From assembly GCA_030835385.1 (NCBI GenBank), contig JAURPI010000017.1:1-64000 (forward strand): a stretch of DNA of 64,000 nucleotides, given 5' to 3'. Positions 1-9,344 of the stretch are shown here, piece by piece; the stretch's first letter is position 1; every line of letters begins with the position of its first letter. Origin of the DNA: Alphaproteobacteria bacterium (GTDB lineage Bacteria; Pseudomonadota; Alphaproteobacteria; Rhodospirillales; Rhodospirillaceae). A model generated the notes under the pieces. That model made no database searches and was not told the DNA's origin. It saw only the letters and a list, made by a program, of their open reading frames with translations. Position numbers and translations under genes: made by a program.

Positions 1-1
1 A

Positions 2-247
2 TCAGGCGAGACGCCATTTACGACCGGCCAGAGCGTTGGCTTTAAGGCAGGTGTACCTGACGGGCATATGTTGGTGAACAACAGCACAGAAGCAGCGATC
101 TACTTATGTGTCGGGGATCGCTCTCACCCCGAGCACGTCACCTATCCTGATATAGATATGCAACTGGTCTCAGATGAAAATGGACCACGGTTTTTGCATA
201 ACGACGTAACGCCCTACCCAAATGAGCATCAACCTAAGTGGGGATAA
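2..247 (+). CDS. Cupin-domain protein, C-terminal part (5' end outside window)
   Basis: An open frame runs in from the left edge for 81 codons to a TAA at 245-247. It contains the pattern GFKAGVPDGH...LVNNS...YLCVGDR followed by a conserved-looking HPEHVTYPDIDMQLV stretch and a C-terminal FLHNDVTPYP. This is typical of small alphaproteobacterial cupins, in which a beta-barrel strand is followed by a tail with aspartates and His-Asn-Asp-x-Thr-Pro-Tyr. The start and the metal-binding His motif lie outside the window, so the substrate cannot be inferred. It converges on the macB-like permease gene with an 8-base gap. Confidence 0.7.
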   Translation, partial: SGETPFTTGQSVGFKAGVPDGHMLVNNSTEAAIYLCVGDRSHPEHVTYPDIDMQLVSDENGPRFLHNDVTPYPNEHQPKWG

Positions 248-255
248 GTGAGCAT

Positions 256-1461
256 CTATTCATGCCGCAGGGCATCAATTGGATCTAAACGGGCTGCATT
301 TCGAGCTGGCATATAACCAAAAACAACACCAACCAGAGCCGAAAACACAAACGCCATGATCATCATATCGGGCTGTATGATAAATGGGACGTTCAACAAC
401 GGCGCGAGCGCCATAGCACCTGCTAGTCCAATGATGATGCCTACTAGGCCGCCCAAACCCGCCAACATGGCTGCCTCGACCAAGAACTGAAGCAGTACTT
501 CTTTCTCACGGGCACCGATGGCCATGCGAATACCAATCTCCCGCGTTCGCTCCGTCACAGATACCAGCATAATATTCATTATGCCTATCCCACCGACCAA
601 GAGGCTTATTGCAGCGATCGCGGACAAAAACCCGGTCATAACAGCTGTGGAACTTTGAAATGCAGTGGACATCTCCTGCACACCGCGAACAGAAAACAGA
701 TCCTCTGCGCCCGGCTGTGATGGCCGCCGCTCTCTCATGATCACTTCAACCTCAGCCTGAGCTGCGTCAACCAATGAATCGTCAAGCGCCGCAACGTATA
801 TCTGGTCGACATTCGTATTGCCGGCAATCCGGCGCTGGAAATACTTGATGGGCACCACAACAACATCGTCTTGATCGCCCGAGAACATCACCTGCCCTTT
901 TGGCTCAAGAAGACCTATGACCTCACATGATGCTTTATTGATCCGCAAAACGTTGCCCATGTAAGGCTCGTCTTTAAACAGTTCTGTTTTTACGGTTTGG
1001 CCGATAATGCAAACAGGTTTCCCCGTTTGCTCTTCGGCAGCAGAGAATAATCGACCTGCTTCCAGGTCCCAATTCCGCACGTTTACAAATTCGCGATCAG
1101 TCCCGACAACTTGAGACCGCCTGTTTCCGTTCCCGTAGACAACCATTTGCCGTTGGATAGACATGGGCGCCACACTAGACAGCATGACTGTTTCACGTCG
1201 AAGCGCATTGACGTCCTCGATCTCAAACGGCGGTGCTGACTGAGCCGCGCCACTCCTGCGACGTTGACCAGGAAATACTGTCAGCATGGTGCTGCCAAGC
1301 TTGGATATCTCCGTCTGAACTTGCGCCTTCGTTCCAGCCCCGAGAGTGACAACCACAATCACCGCGGCAACGCCAATTACAATACCCAGAGTGGTAAGGA
1401 TGGATCGCAAAACGTTTCGCCGTATTTCTCTCATAGACAGCAGTAAGATATTGCCAATCAT
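256..1461 (-). CDS. macB: MacB-type ABC transporter permease (FtsX-like)
   Basis: Permease of a MacB/YvrN-type tripartite or lipoprotein-type exporter in the inner membrane. The 401 residues show one N-terminal membrane helix (about 18-40), a large periplasmic MacB_PCD-like domain (about 45-265), then three C-terminal helices with the FtsX signature (ISLLVGGIGIMNIMLVSV, then RTREIGIRMAIGA). In enterobacterial MacB the ATPase is fused to this part; here it is a separate upstream gene, as in many alphaproteobacteria. It is the last gene of a three-gene operon with the ATPase (9-base gap) and the MacA-like adaptor. No outer-membrane TolC-like gene is adjacent, and the substrate is unknown. Confidence 0.88.
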   Translation of the reverse strand: MIGNILLLSMREIRRNVLRSILTTLGIVIGVAAVIVVVTLGAGTKAQVQTEISKLGSTMLTVFPGQRRRSGAAQSAPPFEIEDVNALRRETVMLSSVAPMSIQRQMVVYGNGNRRSQVVGTDREFVNVRNWDLEAGRLFSAAEEQTGKPVCIIGQTVKTELFKDEPYMGNVLRINKASCEVIGLLEPKGQVMFSGDQDDVVVVPIKYFQRRIAGNTNVDQIYVAALDDSLVDAAQAEVEVIMRERRPSQPGAEDLFSVRGVQEMSTAFQSSTAVMTGFLSAIAAISLLVGGIGIMNIMLVSVTERTREIGIRMAIGAREKEVLLQFLVEAAMLAGLGGLVGIIIGLAGAMALAPLLNVPFIIQPDMMIMAFVFSALVGVVFGYMPARNAARLDPIDALRHE

Positions 1462-1470
1462 GTTCGCTAC

Positions 1471-2199
1471 CTATGCCGCTTGGGATTTTGATTCGTGAAC
1501 GATGTTACCATCACGGAACTCTAATCGACGTCCAGCGAAAGCAGCCATATCTTCTTCATGAGTCACCAGCACAATGGTGAGACCGTTTTCAGCATTCAGT
1601 TTGGCTAGCAGTTCCATAATTTCCTGGCTTCGTGCCGTATCCAGGTTCCCAGTCGGTTCGTCGGCCAATAGAAGCGACGGGCTGGTGACCATAGCCCTAG
1701 CTATCGCAACGCGTTGCTGTTGCCCTCCAGATAGCTCTGCAGCCGTGTGGTGCTCACGATTTTCAAGCCCGACTGCGTGAAGTGCTTCCATCGCCATATC
1801 CCTGCGACCTGACTTGGAAATGCGGCGGTATATGAGGGGAAGCTCCAGGTTTTCTAGAGCTGTCGTTCGTGACAAAAGATTAAAGCCCTGAAAAACAAAG
1901 CCGAGGTAGTGCCGCCTGAGCAGGGCCCGTTGATCACGGGTCAGCGTTTTAACATCCACCCCTCTAAAGAGATATCGCCCGTGTGTCGGCGTATCGAGGC
2001 AGCCTAGAATATTCATGGTGGTCGACTTGCCGGACCCACTTGAACCCATGACAGCGACAAATTCACCTTCGTAGATATCAAAGCTCACGTCATCGAGCGC
2101 ACGAACGGCCATCTCTCCTTCGCCATACACCTTCGCGACATGCTCGAAAGAGACAACCGGACCGTCATGGGCTTTTGCTGAGAGATCACCCTCTACCAT
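1471..2199 (-). CDS. MacB/LolD-type ABC transporter ATP-binding protein
   Basis: ATPase of the export system, 242 residues. Walker A is GSSGSGKS (52-59), the ABC signature LSGGQ begins at about 156, and Walker B with the catalytic Glu is [12 protein letters not shown] (176-187). This places it in the MacB/LolD/FtsE group, which uses mechanotransmission rather than substrate translocation. Its ATG overlaps the stop of the macA-like gene by one base (TAATG), so the two are probably translationally coupled. With the downstream FtsX-like permease and upstream adaptor it should form the inner-membrane part of a tripartite pump. Confidence 0.9.
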   Translation of the reverse strand: MVEGDLSAKAHDGPVVSFEHVAKVYGEGEMAVRALDDVSFDIYEGEFVAVMGSSGSGKSTTMNILGCLDTPTHGRYLFRGVDVKTLTRDQRALLRRHYLGFVFQGFNLLSRTTALENLELPLIYRRISKSGRRDMAMEALHAVGLENREHHTAAELSGGQQQRVAIARAMVTSPSLLLADEPTGNLDTARSQEIMELLAKLNAENGLTIVLVTHEEDMAAFAGRRLEFRDGNIVHESKSQAA

Positions 2200-3509
2200 T
2201 AACTGGCGGCCTGAATGCCGATGATAACGTCTGTGCCTTCTTCAATGCCCTCTGCAATAACTTCAGCGCGCTGACCATCCAATAGCCCAACCTCAACTGG
2301 GATCGCCCGTGGACGCCGGTCGTCCATAACCCAAACCCGACCGGGAGCGCCGGCTTGTAAGGGTGTTTGACGCGCACCCCGATTGCCATTGAACCGCGGC
2401 ATCATCATACCCATTAGACCCGGCGGACCCCGTCGAGCAGACGGCTCATCTTCATCTTTGGCAGGCATCGGGGGCGTAAAACGTAAGGCCGCATAGGGCA
2501 CCATGATTGCGCCTGTGCGGTTTGCGGTGGTTATGGTAGCCGTCGCCGTCATACCTGGGCGCAACGCCAAGTCAGCATTATCGACGGACAGCAGAGCCTC
2601 ATAGGTCACAACGCCACCCTCATTCTTCGGCGAGAACCGAACTGATGTAATTGTTGCGGGGAATACTCGACCGGCATAGGCGTCTACAGAAAATGTGGCC
2701 CGCTGCCCTTCTTGAACCTGCCCGATATCTGCCTCATCAATATCCACCACCAATTTCATGGCTGATAGATCTTCCGCGAGTGTAAACAACACGGGAGTTT
2801 GCAGTGATGCGGCTACTGTTTGACCTGGCTCGACTTGCCGAGTGAGCACTATGCCGTCAATTGGGGCTATAATGTCTGTCTTGGCCAAGTTGGTTTGATC
2901 TGCTGCCAAATTGGCTTCTGCCACAGTCACTTGTGCTTTGACACTCGCCAGAACAGCTATAGCGCGGGCGTGAGCAGCGCTCGCGTTGTCTAATGATTGT
3001 TCTGAAACATTACCCTTCTTATGAAGGCTCTCGGCCCGCTGAAGGTTATTGCGCGCTTCAAATTCGCTGGCCTTCGCCTCTTCTACTTTTGCCCGTGCTG
3101 AAATGAGTTGCGCCTCTGTCTGACGCACCCTGGCAGACAACTGATCCTTATCCAGCACGGCCAGGATCTCACCGAGTGCAACCCGGTCATTGAAATCGAC
3201 ATTCACCACTTCAATAAGGCCAGAGATTTCAGCCCCAATATCGACTTGATTGAGCGGCTGAATCGTTCCGGTCGCTGTCACCGTCACGGTCAAATCACCG
3301 CGCGTTGCGGCAGCCGTGCGAAAATTGACATCTGGCGTACCGGATCTAGGTGCAAGGCCAATGAAACCGAACACCACGAGAGCGACCGCACCATAGAGGT
3401 ACCATTTGTATCGAGCTAAGAAGCTGCGCTGAGCCTCATTCAAACCGAGAGTATCTGCCATTTCGGCACTCGGACTTTGGGAGCGCGCAGGGTCTTCTTG
3501 TTCATTCAT
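2199..3509 (-). CDS. macA: MacA-like periplasmic adaptor (RND/HlyD superfamily membrane fusion protein)
   Basis: Membrane fusion protein that would link the MacB-type transporter to an outer-membrane channel. One membrane helix near the N terminus is followed by a lipoyl half-motif (GTIQPLNQVDIGAEISG), a long coiled-coil hairpin rich in Ala, Glu and Gln, the second lipoyl half (IIAPIDGIVLTRQVEPGQTV) and a beta-barrel region. A Met- and Gly-rich insert (GPPGLMGMMMPRFNGN) near the C terminus is unusual. I prefer the ATG at 3509 (MNEQEDP), because the longer reading from 3584 adds 25 residues that do not look conserved. It is the first gene of the operon. Confidence 0.85.
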   Translation of the reverse strand: MNEQEDPARSQSPSAEMADTLGLNEAQRSFLARYKWYLYGAVALVVFGFIGLAPRSGTPDVNFRTAAATRGDLTVTVTATGTIQPLNQVDIGAEISGLIEVVNVDFNDRVALGEILAVLDKDQLSARVRQTEAQLISARAKVEEAKASEFEARNNLQRAESLHKKGNVSEQSLDNASAAHARAIAVLASVKAQVTVAEANLAADQTNLAKTDIIAPIDGIVLTRQVEPGQTVAASLQTPVLFTLAEDLSAMKLVVDIDEADIGQVQEGQRATFSVDAYAGRVFPATITSVRFSPKNEGGVVTYEALLSVDNADLALRPGMTATATITTANRTGAIMVPYAALRFTPPMPAKDEDEPSARRGPPGLMGMMMPRFNGNRGARQTPLQAGAPGRVWVMDDRRPRAIPVEVGLLDGQRAEVIAEGIEEGTDVIIGIQAAS

Positions 3510-3691
3510 TGTATGTTCCACACCTGATCTATAGGCGACTGCGTCAATAGACGTCGCAGACCTATACCAATTTACAAACCGCAATCATAAACAGCTTTCG
3601 TATCAGCAGTGTGTCAAAAGCACCGTTCTCTGTAAGGAAGTGTAACATGATAAATAGAACAGGATCGTTGATTCACACCCCGTAACGACGA

Positions 3692-3714
3692 AAGGCCCGG
3701 TACAACCGGGCCTT
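3692..3714 (-). terminator. Probable intrinsic terminator downstream of the phasin gene
   Basis: A perfect 9-bp inverted repeat (AAGGCCCGG / CCGGGCCTT) with a 5-base loop lies 32 bases past the phasin stop. In the phasin direction it is followed by TTTCGTCGTT, a weak T-tract. It also lies between the phasin gene and the macA operon start. Confidence 0.6.
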
Positions 3715-3745
3715 CCTAATCGATTAGTCAGCTTAACAAGAGGGC

Positions 3746-4126
3746 TTATGCAGCCTTCTTAGTCGCCTTCGTGGCTTTCTTGGCCGTTTCAGTCGCGACG
3801 TCTACGGTCGCTTGAACGCGGTCAGAGATCGGAGCAGAGGCTTCTTTTATAATTCCGGTCGAAAGATCGGATATTTTCTGGCCTTCCGCGACCGCCTTTT
3901 CCCAAGCGTTTTTGGCAATCTTGGTCTGCATGTCGACAGCTTCGTTAACTGTCTTGGCAGCTACGATCTTCTTGCTAGCTTCAACAGCCTCTTCAAAGCT
4001 TTCGTTTGCGAATGCAACGCATTGCTTAGTCAACTGCTCAAAGCCTTTAGCAAAAACAGTGCTGCTAGCAACAATGGCGTCTAAGTTGTTTTGGTTGAAG
4101 GCAACCACGTCATCATAAGATTTCAT
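3746..4126 (-). CDS. Phasin family protein
   Basis: Small helical protein of 126 residues matching the phasin_2 pattern: an N-terminal segment (FNQNNLDAIVASSTVFAKG), amphipathic helices with ASKKIVAAKTVNEAVDMQTK, and an Ala/Lys-rich C-terminal tail (ATETAKKATKATKKAA) of the type that binds DNA or granules. Phasins coat polyhydroxyalkanoate granules and help set their size. No PHA synthase gene is nearby. The gene is monocistronic, with a 220-base upstream region and a hairpin terminator downstream, which fits an abundant, independently regulated protein. Confidence 0.85.
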   Translation of the reverse strand: MKSYDDVVAFNQNNLDAIVASSTVFAKGFEQLTKQCVAFANESFEEAVEASKKIVAAKTVNEAVDMQTKIAKNAWEKAVAEGQKISDLSTGIIKEASAPISDRVQATVDVATETAKKATKATKKAA

Positions 4127-4348
4127 TTCGAGTGTCCTTTACGGTCTTTTGTTGTTTTGCCGGTTCAGGCCCACGCGACCTATCTCAACAAGCGCAGCGG
4201 CATACAAATTATTGGGCAGCGAACTAATTTGCTGCGGTGCAGTATAAAATAGTGGGAATCGGCAATAAGTCAAGCAGTTTTTTTGCACCGCACCATATAC
4301 AATTTCGCGGCGCAATAAACTTTTAACTTACTGTTAAATAATGGTTTT

Positions 4349-7012
4349 CTAGTTTTCCTGGGCTAGCAGAGTGGATTCTATGGCTGCCAGAGCATCTGGC
4401 GCTTTCGCCCCATCTGGTCCACCTGCTTGTGCCATATCAGGGCGGCCTCCGCCCCCCTTACCGCCCACGGCGGCCGAGCCCGCCCGGACAAGTGCCACCG
4501 CATCGATACGGTCCGTCAAATCGTCACTAACGCTGACAACAAGAGAGACCTTGCCTTCATCGACGGACAGCAAAGCGACAACACCACTTCCTTGGGATTG
4601 TTTGATTTCGTCGGCTAAACCTTTGAGGTCTTTTGCCGGTACGCCGTCCAAAATACGACCTGAGAACGCTATTCCACCAACTGACTTGGCCTCTGGCTTG
4701 GCTGCACCCACTCCTCCTGAGGTCACGATTTTTTTGCGAAGATCTGAGACTTCCCGCTCAAGTTTGCGCCGCTCCTCCAGTAAAGCGGTAATGCGACCAG
4801 GGATATCGCGGGGGGCAACCTTGAGGGCCTCGGCTGTTTGTCCAACTAAGTTTTGTTGTTCATCGACCCATTGTTCAGCAGCCAAGCCCGTGACCGCTTC
4901 GATGCGGCGTACGCCAGACGCGACAGCTGATTCATCCACGATTTTAAACAAACCAATATCACCGGTACGGCCCACATGGGTGCCACCACAAAGTTCAACA
5001 GAATACTGGTGTTGATCGGTTCCAGCCTGGGTCCCCATAAATACAACCCGGACTTCGTCGCCATACTTTTCACCGAACAGCGCCATCGCTCCAGCCTGAA
5101 TCGCGCCTTCTGGGTCCATAAGTTGCGTTGAGACAGGAGCGTTTGCGCGGATCTGATCATTAACAATCGTCTCTACGGTCAAGATATCGTCGCGCGAGAG
5201 GGGTTTAGGGTGGCTTATGTCAAAACGTAGGCGGTCGGCTGCTACGAGAGAGCCCTTCTGAGTTACGTGGTCTCCTAGCGTCTGGCGCAAAGCGGCATGA
5301 AGAATATGCGTTGCAGAGTGATGGCCGCGCACCGCACTTCTCCGCGCGCTATCAACGACAAAGGTTGCTTCGTCACCAATGGCAACGCTGCCTTCTGTGA
5401 CCGTTCCCAAATGCACATGCAAATCATCGAGCTTCTTTTGAGTATCCGAAATCGTAATAGTTGCCCCACCCGATGTGATGATCGTGCCCGTATCACCGAC
5501 TTGACCGCCTGACTCACCGTAAAAAGGAGTCTGGTTTGCTACAACCGCAACCTCTTGCCCAGATTGAGCGGATTGCTTTGGTTGACCATCGCTAACCAGA
5601 GCAACGATCTTACCTTGCGCTGTTTCAGTAGCGTATCCGAGGAAGTCAGAAGCGCCCACGCTATCCCGAAGGTCAAACCAAACCTTGTCCGTAGCCGCGT
5701 CGCCTGAGCCAGACCACGCTTTGCGAGCCTCCTCTTTTTGACGCTCCATCGCGGATGCGAATGCGTCCGTGTCCACATCTATGCCACGGGGCCTGAGCGC
5801 ATCTTGCGTTAAATCTAAAGGAAACCCATAGGTGTCGTAGAGTTTGAACGCCACATCTCCGGACAGCTGACCGCCAGATGACAAATCTTTGGCTTCCTCG
5901 TCTAAAAGCTTAAGACCTCGATCCAGCATTGATTTAAAGCGTGTTTCCTCAAGAAATAGTGTTTCCGTTACCAACGACTGTGCGCGCTCTAGTTCCGGAT
6001 ACTGCTTGCCCATCTGTTCGACCAATGCGGGGACCAAACGGCACAACAAGGGGTCGCCACAGCCCATAAGGTGGGCATGACGCATAGCGCGGCGCATAAT
6101 TCGGCGTAGGACATATCCACGCCCTTCGTTGGAGGGAAGGACGCCGTCTGCAATAAGAAAACCTGTGGCCCTTAGATGATCCGCAATAACGCGATGCGAA
6201 ACTGCATCGTCGCCGTCCGCCTCAGTTCCTGCCGCTTCCGCTGTTGCGTCTATAAGAAACCGCATCAGATCTATGGCATAGTTGTCATTTGTACCCTGAA
6301 GGATAGCTGCGGTGCGCTCCAATCCCATTCCTGTGTCAACGGAGGGTTTTGGTAGGTCTACACGCTCATCTGCTGAGATCTGCTCGTATTGCATGAACAC
6401 GAGATTCCAAATCTCTACGAATCGATCACCGTCTTCATCGGGAGAACCGGGAGGACCACCAGCAATATGATCCCCGTGATCATAAAAAATTTCTGTACAC
6501 GGACCACAAGGACCTGTTTCACCCATCGCCCAGAAGTTGTCTGATGTCGGAATACGAATGATCTTGTCGTCAGAAAACCCTGAAATCTTACTCCAAAGAC
6601 CAGCGGCTTCTTCATCAGAAGAATGTACAGTGACAAGAAGTCGTTCAGCCTCGAGTCCATACTCTCGAGTAACAAGATCCCAGGCCAGCTTGATGGCTTC
6701 TTCTTTGAAATAGTCACCGAACGAAAAATTACCCAGCATTTCAAAAAAAGTATGGTGCCGAACAGTGTAGCCAACGTTGTCTAGGTCGTTGTGCTTTCCG
6801 CCGGCTCTGACGCATTTCTGTGAGGAAGTAGCTCGCGAATAGGGGCGCGACTCATTTCCTGTAAAAACGTCTTTAAACTGGACCATTCCCGCATTTGTAA
6901 ACATCAATGTTGGATCATTGCGCGGCACAAGAGGACTTGAAGCAACGCGCTCATGGCCGTTACTTGAAAAATATTCCAAAAAGGTTGCGCGAATATCGCT
7001 CGTCGTACACAT
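4349..7012 (-). CDS. alaS: Alanine--tRNA ligase
   Basis: Charges tRNA-Ala with alanine in the cytoplasm. The 887 residues match the usual length. Visible features are the class II core motif region ([19 protein letters not shown], about 64-82), the editing-domain zinc motifs HSATHILH and [11 protein letters not shown], and a Gly-rich C-Ala domain ([17 protein letters not shown]) near the end. The start ATG at 7012 gives the normal [15 protein letters not shown] opening. In many alphaproteobacteria alaS follows recA directly; here a SnoaL-like gene sits between them. Confidence 0.98.
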   Translation of the reverse strand: MCTTSDIRATFLEYFSSNGHERVASSPLVPRNDPTLMFTNAGMVQFKDVFTGNESRPYSRATSSQKCVRAGGKHNDLDNVGYTVRHHTFFEMLGNFSFGDYFKEEAIKLAWDLVTREYGLEAERLLVTVHSSDEEAAGLWSKISGFSDDKIIRIPTSDNFWAMGETGPCGPCTEIFYDHGDHIAGGPPGSPDEDGDRFVEIWNLVFMQYEQISADERVDLPKPSVDTGMGLERTAAILQGTNDNYAIDLMRFLIDATAEAAGTEADGDDAVSHRVIADHLRATGFLIADGVLPSNEGRGYVLRRIMRRAMRHAHLMGCGDPLLCRLVPALVEQMGKQYPELERAQSLVTETLFLEETRFKSMLDRGLKLLDEEAKDLSSGGQLSGDVAFKLYDTYGFPLDLTQDALRPRGIDVDTDAFASAMERQKEEARKAWSGSGDAATDKVWFDLRDSVGASDFLGYATETAQGKIVALVSDGQPKQSAQSGQEVAVVANQTPFYGESGGQVGDTGTIITSGGATITISDTQKKLDDLHVHLGTVTEGSVAIGDEATFVVDSARRSAVRGHHSATHILHAALRQTLGDHVTQKGSLVAADRLRFDISHPKPLSRDDILTVETIVNDQIRANAPVSTQLMDPEGAIQAGAMALFGEKYGDEVRVVFMGTQAGTDQHQYSVELCGGTHVGRTGDIGLFKIVDESAVASGVRRIEAVTGLAAEQWVDEQQNLVGQTAEALKVAPRDIPGRITALLEERRKLEREVSDLRKKIVTSGGVGAAKPEAKSVGGIAFSGRILDGVPAKDLKGLADEIKQSQGSGVVALLSVDEGKVSLVVSVSDDLTDRIDAVALVRAGSAAVGGKGGGGRPDMAQAGGPDGAKAPDALAAIESTLLAQEN

Positions 7013-7142
7013 GACACCCGCCGTGAATGAAAAGTATATTTATAAGCCCAGTCTCTCTACGCCAAACTGGCGCTCAACCCAGCGCTTGCTGGAAGCCGTG
7101 GTTTCTAACGCTTCCTTGTAAGGCTGTCCAGAAAGCGGCCTC

Positions 7143-7619
7143 TCAGCCTGATTTCGGAAACCCTGTAGGACTTGCCGTTTGAGTTCCCAATTTCGCCCCT
7201 AAAGTAGGGTTAGCGTAGTAAATGACCATGTAATAAATCTTTCCATCCCGACAGCGAAAGAAGTTGGAATTGTTGAGGGTTAGGGGCCCTGTCTCTTCAT
7301 ATGCGGAGCCGGGCTTTGGCGTCAAAGTAACAAGGAAATTAGCAGCGCACCTCTCGGATTCCACGTCTATCGTATGTTCAAAATGTTCGAACAAGGCATC
7401 ATAGTTCCCAAGTAGGTGATCATAGAATGCCTCTAAAGGAAGTTGATCGCCCTTGGGGTTTCCGTGGAAACGTCGCACTTCGTTGTCACCATGATAAATG
7501 ACAACCTCTGCATCGTCTGTGAAACACGCGCAGGCGGCTGCAATGTCTTCTTTCATCACATTGCCGAAGTATCCCTGCTCAACCAAATTAACATAGTGCG
7601 CGCGATCATAGGTCGACAT
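7143..7619 (-). CDS. SnoaL-like / NTF2-fold protein
   Basis: A cone-shaped NTF2-like fold is suggested by an N-terminal helix (YVNLVEQGYFGNVMKEDIAAACACF), the TDDAEVVIYHGD strand, and a C-terminal FFRCRDGKIYYMVIYYANP strand pair typical of SnoaL-like proteins. I take the ATG at 7619 (MSTYDRAHYV), because AAGGAG precedes it at good distance; a longer reading from 7661 lacks one. The family includes polyketide cyclases, isomerases and many proteins of unknown function, so no reaction is assigned. It sits between recA and alaS, an insertion into a commonly adjacent pair. Confidence 0.7.
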   Translation of the reverse strand: MSTYDRAHYVNLVEQGYFGNVMKEDIAAACACFTDDAEVVIYHGDNEVRRFHGNPKGDQLPLEAFYDHLLGNYDALFEHFEHTIDVESERCAANFLVTLTPKPGSAYEETGPLTLNNSNFFRCRDGKIYYMVIYYANPTLGAKLGTQTASPTGFPKSG

Positions 7620-7750
7620 ACCGGGTTCTCCTTCATCAGCTTTGACGGACGTTACTGTCATTAGAATCGCAATGTTAGCTAAGTCGGCGTCTCAGACAAG
7701 GCGCAGAACACGAAACAATAAAAAAACAGAATGAATAGAGCAAATAGAAG

Positions 7751-7782
7751 CAGCGGCGGGCTGAAGGGAAGCGCCGCCGCTG
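7751..7782 (-). terminator. Candidate terminator after recA
   Basis: A perfect 9-bp inverted repeat (CAGCGGCGG / CCGCCGCTG) with a 14-base loop lies 26 bases past the recA stop. In recA orientation it is followed by CTTCTATTTG, so the T-tract is poor. The stem is strong, but the function is inferred. Confidence 0.5.
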
Positions 7783-7807
7783 CAAAGGCCCGAGGGGATC
7801 GGAGAAT

Positions 7808-8905
7808 TTATTCGGCGGCAGGAACCTCTGCGTCGTCTTCTTTTGCAGAGGGCGTATCTTCACCAATCATGGTGTCTGCAATCAGGCCGGCATTAACGCG
7901 GATTTGACGCTCAATCTCTTTTGCCATGTCTGGGTGCTCTCTTAGGAAAGTCTTCGCATTTTCCCGGCCCTGGCCAATACGTTCTGAATTGCATGAGAAC
8001 CAAGAACCAGATTTCTCAACGATTCCAGCTTTGACACCAAGATCAAGAAGCTCGCCCATCTTAGAAACGCCTTCCCCGTACATGATGTCAAACTCAACTT
8101 GCTTGAACGGAGGCGCGACTTTGTTTTTGACGACCTTAATACGAGTCTGATTACCCACCACTTCGTCACGATCTTTGATCTGACCAATGCGGCGAATATC
8201 CAAACGCACAGAGGAATAAAACTTAAGAGCATTACCCCCAGTCGTGGTTTCAGGATTACCGAACATCACACCAATTTTCATGCGGATCTGATTAATGAAA
8301 ATAATCATGGTGTTTGACTTAGCGACAGACGCCGTCAACTTACGCAAGGCCTGACTCATCAAACGCGCCTGCAGCCCTACATGATGGTCACCCATCTCGC
8401 CTTCTAATTCAGCTCGTGGAGTCAATGCGGCTACTGAATCAATGACCAACACATCAATGGCACCAGAACGAACCAAAGTGTCTGAAATTTCTAACGCTTG
8501 TTCACCGGCATCAGGTTGAGAAATCAGCAAGTTATCGAGGTCAACACCAAGCTTACGAGCATAACCGGGGTCAAGGGCATGCTCTGCATCTACAAACGCG
8601 CATGCACCTCCCATTTTTTGGGCTTCAGCAATGACATGTAATGCGAGAGTCGTTTTCCCAGAGCTTTCCGGACCATAAATTTCAATTACCCGACCTTTTG
8701 GAAGACCACCAATACCAAGGGCCAAATCCAAACTCAGGCACCCTGTCGGAATGGCTTCAATATCAACGGCAGTATCACGCTGACCGAGCCGCATGATTGA
8801 GCCCTTACCGAACGAACGCTCAATCTGTGAGAGAGCGGCATCCAGTGCTTTAGATTTATCCGTAGTGTTCTTGTTTTCCACGACCCTAAGGTTTGCCTCT
8901 GCCAT
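7808..8905 (-). CDS. recA: Recombinase RecA
   Basis: DNA strand-exchange ATPase and SOS coprotease. The 365 residues include Walker [10 protein letters not shown] (78-86), the [21 protein letters not shown] block, loop L2 region [17 protein letters not shown], and an acidic C-terminal tail ([17 protein letters not shown]). Length and motifs are those of alphaproteobacterial RecA. A canonical SOS operator lies about 88 bases upstream of the start, so LexA control is likely. Confidence 0.99.
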   Translation of the reverse strand: MAEANLRVVENKNTTDKSKALDAALSQIERSFGKGSIMRLGQRDTAVDIEAIPTGCLSLDLALGIGGLPKGRVIEIYGPESSGKTTLALHVIAEAQKMGGACAFVDAEHALDPGYARKLGVDLDNLLISQPDAGEQALEISDTLVRSGAIDVLVIDSVAALTPRAELEGEMGDHHVGLQARLMSQALRKLTASVAKSNTMIIFINQIRMKIGVMFGNPETTTGGNALKFYSSVRLDIRRIGQIKDRDEVVGNQTRIKVVKNKVAPPFKQVEFDIMYGEGVSKMGELLDLGVKAGIVEKSGSWFSCNSERIGQGRENAKTFLREHPDMAKEIERQIRVNAGLIADTMIGEDTPSAKEDDAEVPAAE

Positions 8906-8992
8906 GCCTGCGTCCCTCCATGTTTAGTGTGCTCATGCACCCTGAGCAATGGTCACTAATGTACGCGTTTTGTTCTCACTGTCCAGCAAAAA

Positions 8993-9007
8993 GAACAATA
9001 ATGGAAC
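8993..9007 (-). promoter_or_regulatory. LexA (SOS) box upstream of recA
   Basis: The plus strand reads GAAC, seven bases, GAAC; the minus strand therefore reads GTTC-N7-GTTC, the established LexA recognition pattern of alphaproteobacteria. It lies 88 bases upstream of the recA start in the expected orientation. The match is exact in both half-sites. Confidence 0.85.
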
Positions 9008-9203
9008 AATTATCAAATAATGTAATAAAAACAGAGAATTAAGTATTGATAGATGGTCACATATTGCGTAAAAAACCAGCAGAGGTGCCAGAAATAGAGG
9101 GTCTAAAGAAGGAACAATTAAACAAAACCACTCAATCAAACATATGGAATATCAGCAACAGTCGCCGTATTTTGCGACCAAATGTTGAAGAGGAGTTTTG
9201 GCA

Positions 9204-9338
9204 ATGTCTTGGCTACGTTTACTGGCATTAACACTTACAACCGGATTTCTACTCAGCCTTGCGGGCTGCAATACCATTGAAGGAATGGGGAAAGATATTC
9301 AGAAAGCCGGAGAGAAAATCGAAGACGCAGCAGATTAG
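9204..9338 (+). CDS. Entericidin-like small lipoprotein (44 aa)
   Basis: A short gene of 44 codons encoding a signal peptide (MSWLRLLALTLTTGFLLSLAG) that ends in a lipobox LAGC, so Cys22 is the predicted lipidated residue. The mature peptide CNTIEGMGKDIQKAGEKIEDAAD is an amphipathic helix with the GxGKDIQKAGEKIE pattern of the entericidin EcnA/EcnB family. A GAGGAG Shine-Dalgarno sequence precedes the ATG. Family members are membrane lipoproteins linked to stress-related lysis or its antidote; no partner gene is visible. It converges with cckA with a 6-base gap. Confidence 0.85.
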   Translation: MSWLRLLALTLTTGFLLSLAGCNTIEGMGKDIQKAGEKIEDAAD

Positions 9339-9344
9339 CTGTGT

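Noticed and set aside
4371-5015. A long open frame (214 codons) on the plus strand inside alaS
   Set aside because: It is antisense to a well-conserved part of alaS, has Ser/Arg/Pro-rich composition, no ribosome-binding site and no domain; it is a shadow frame.
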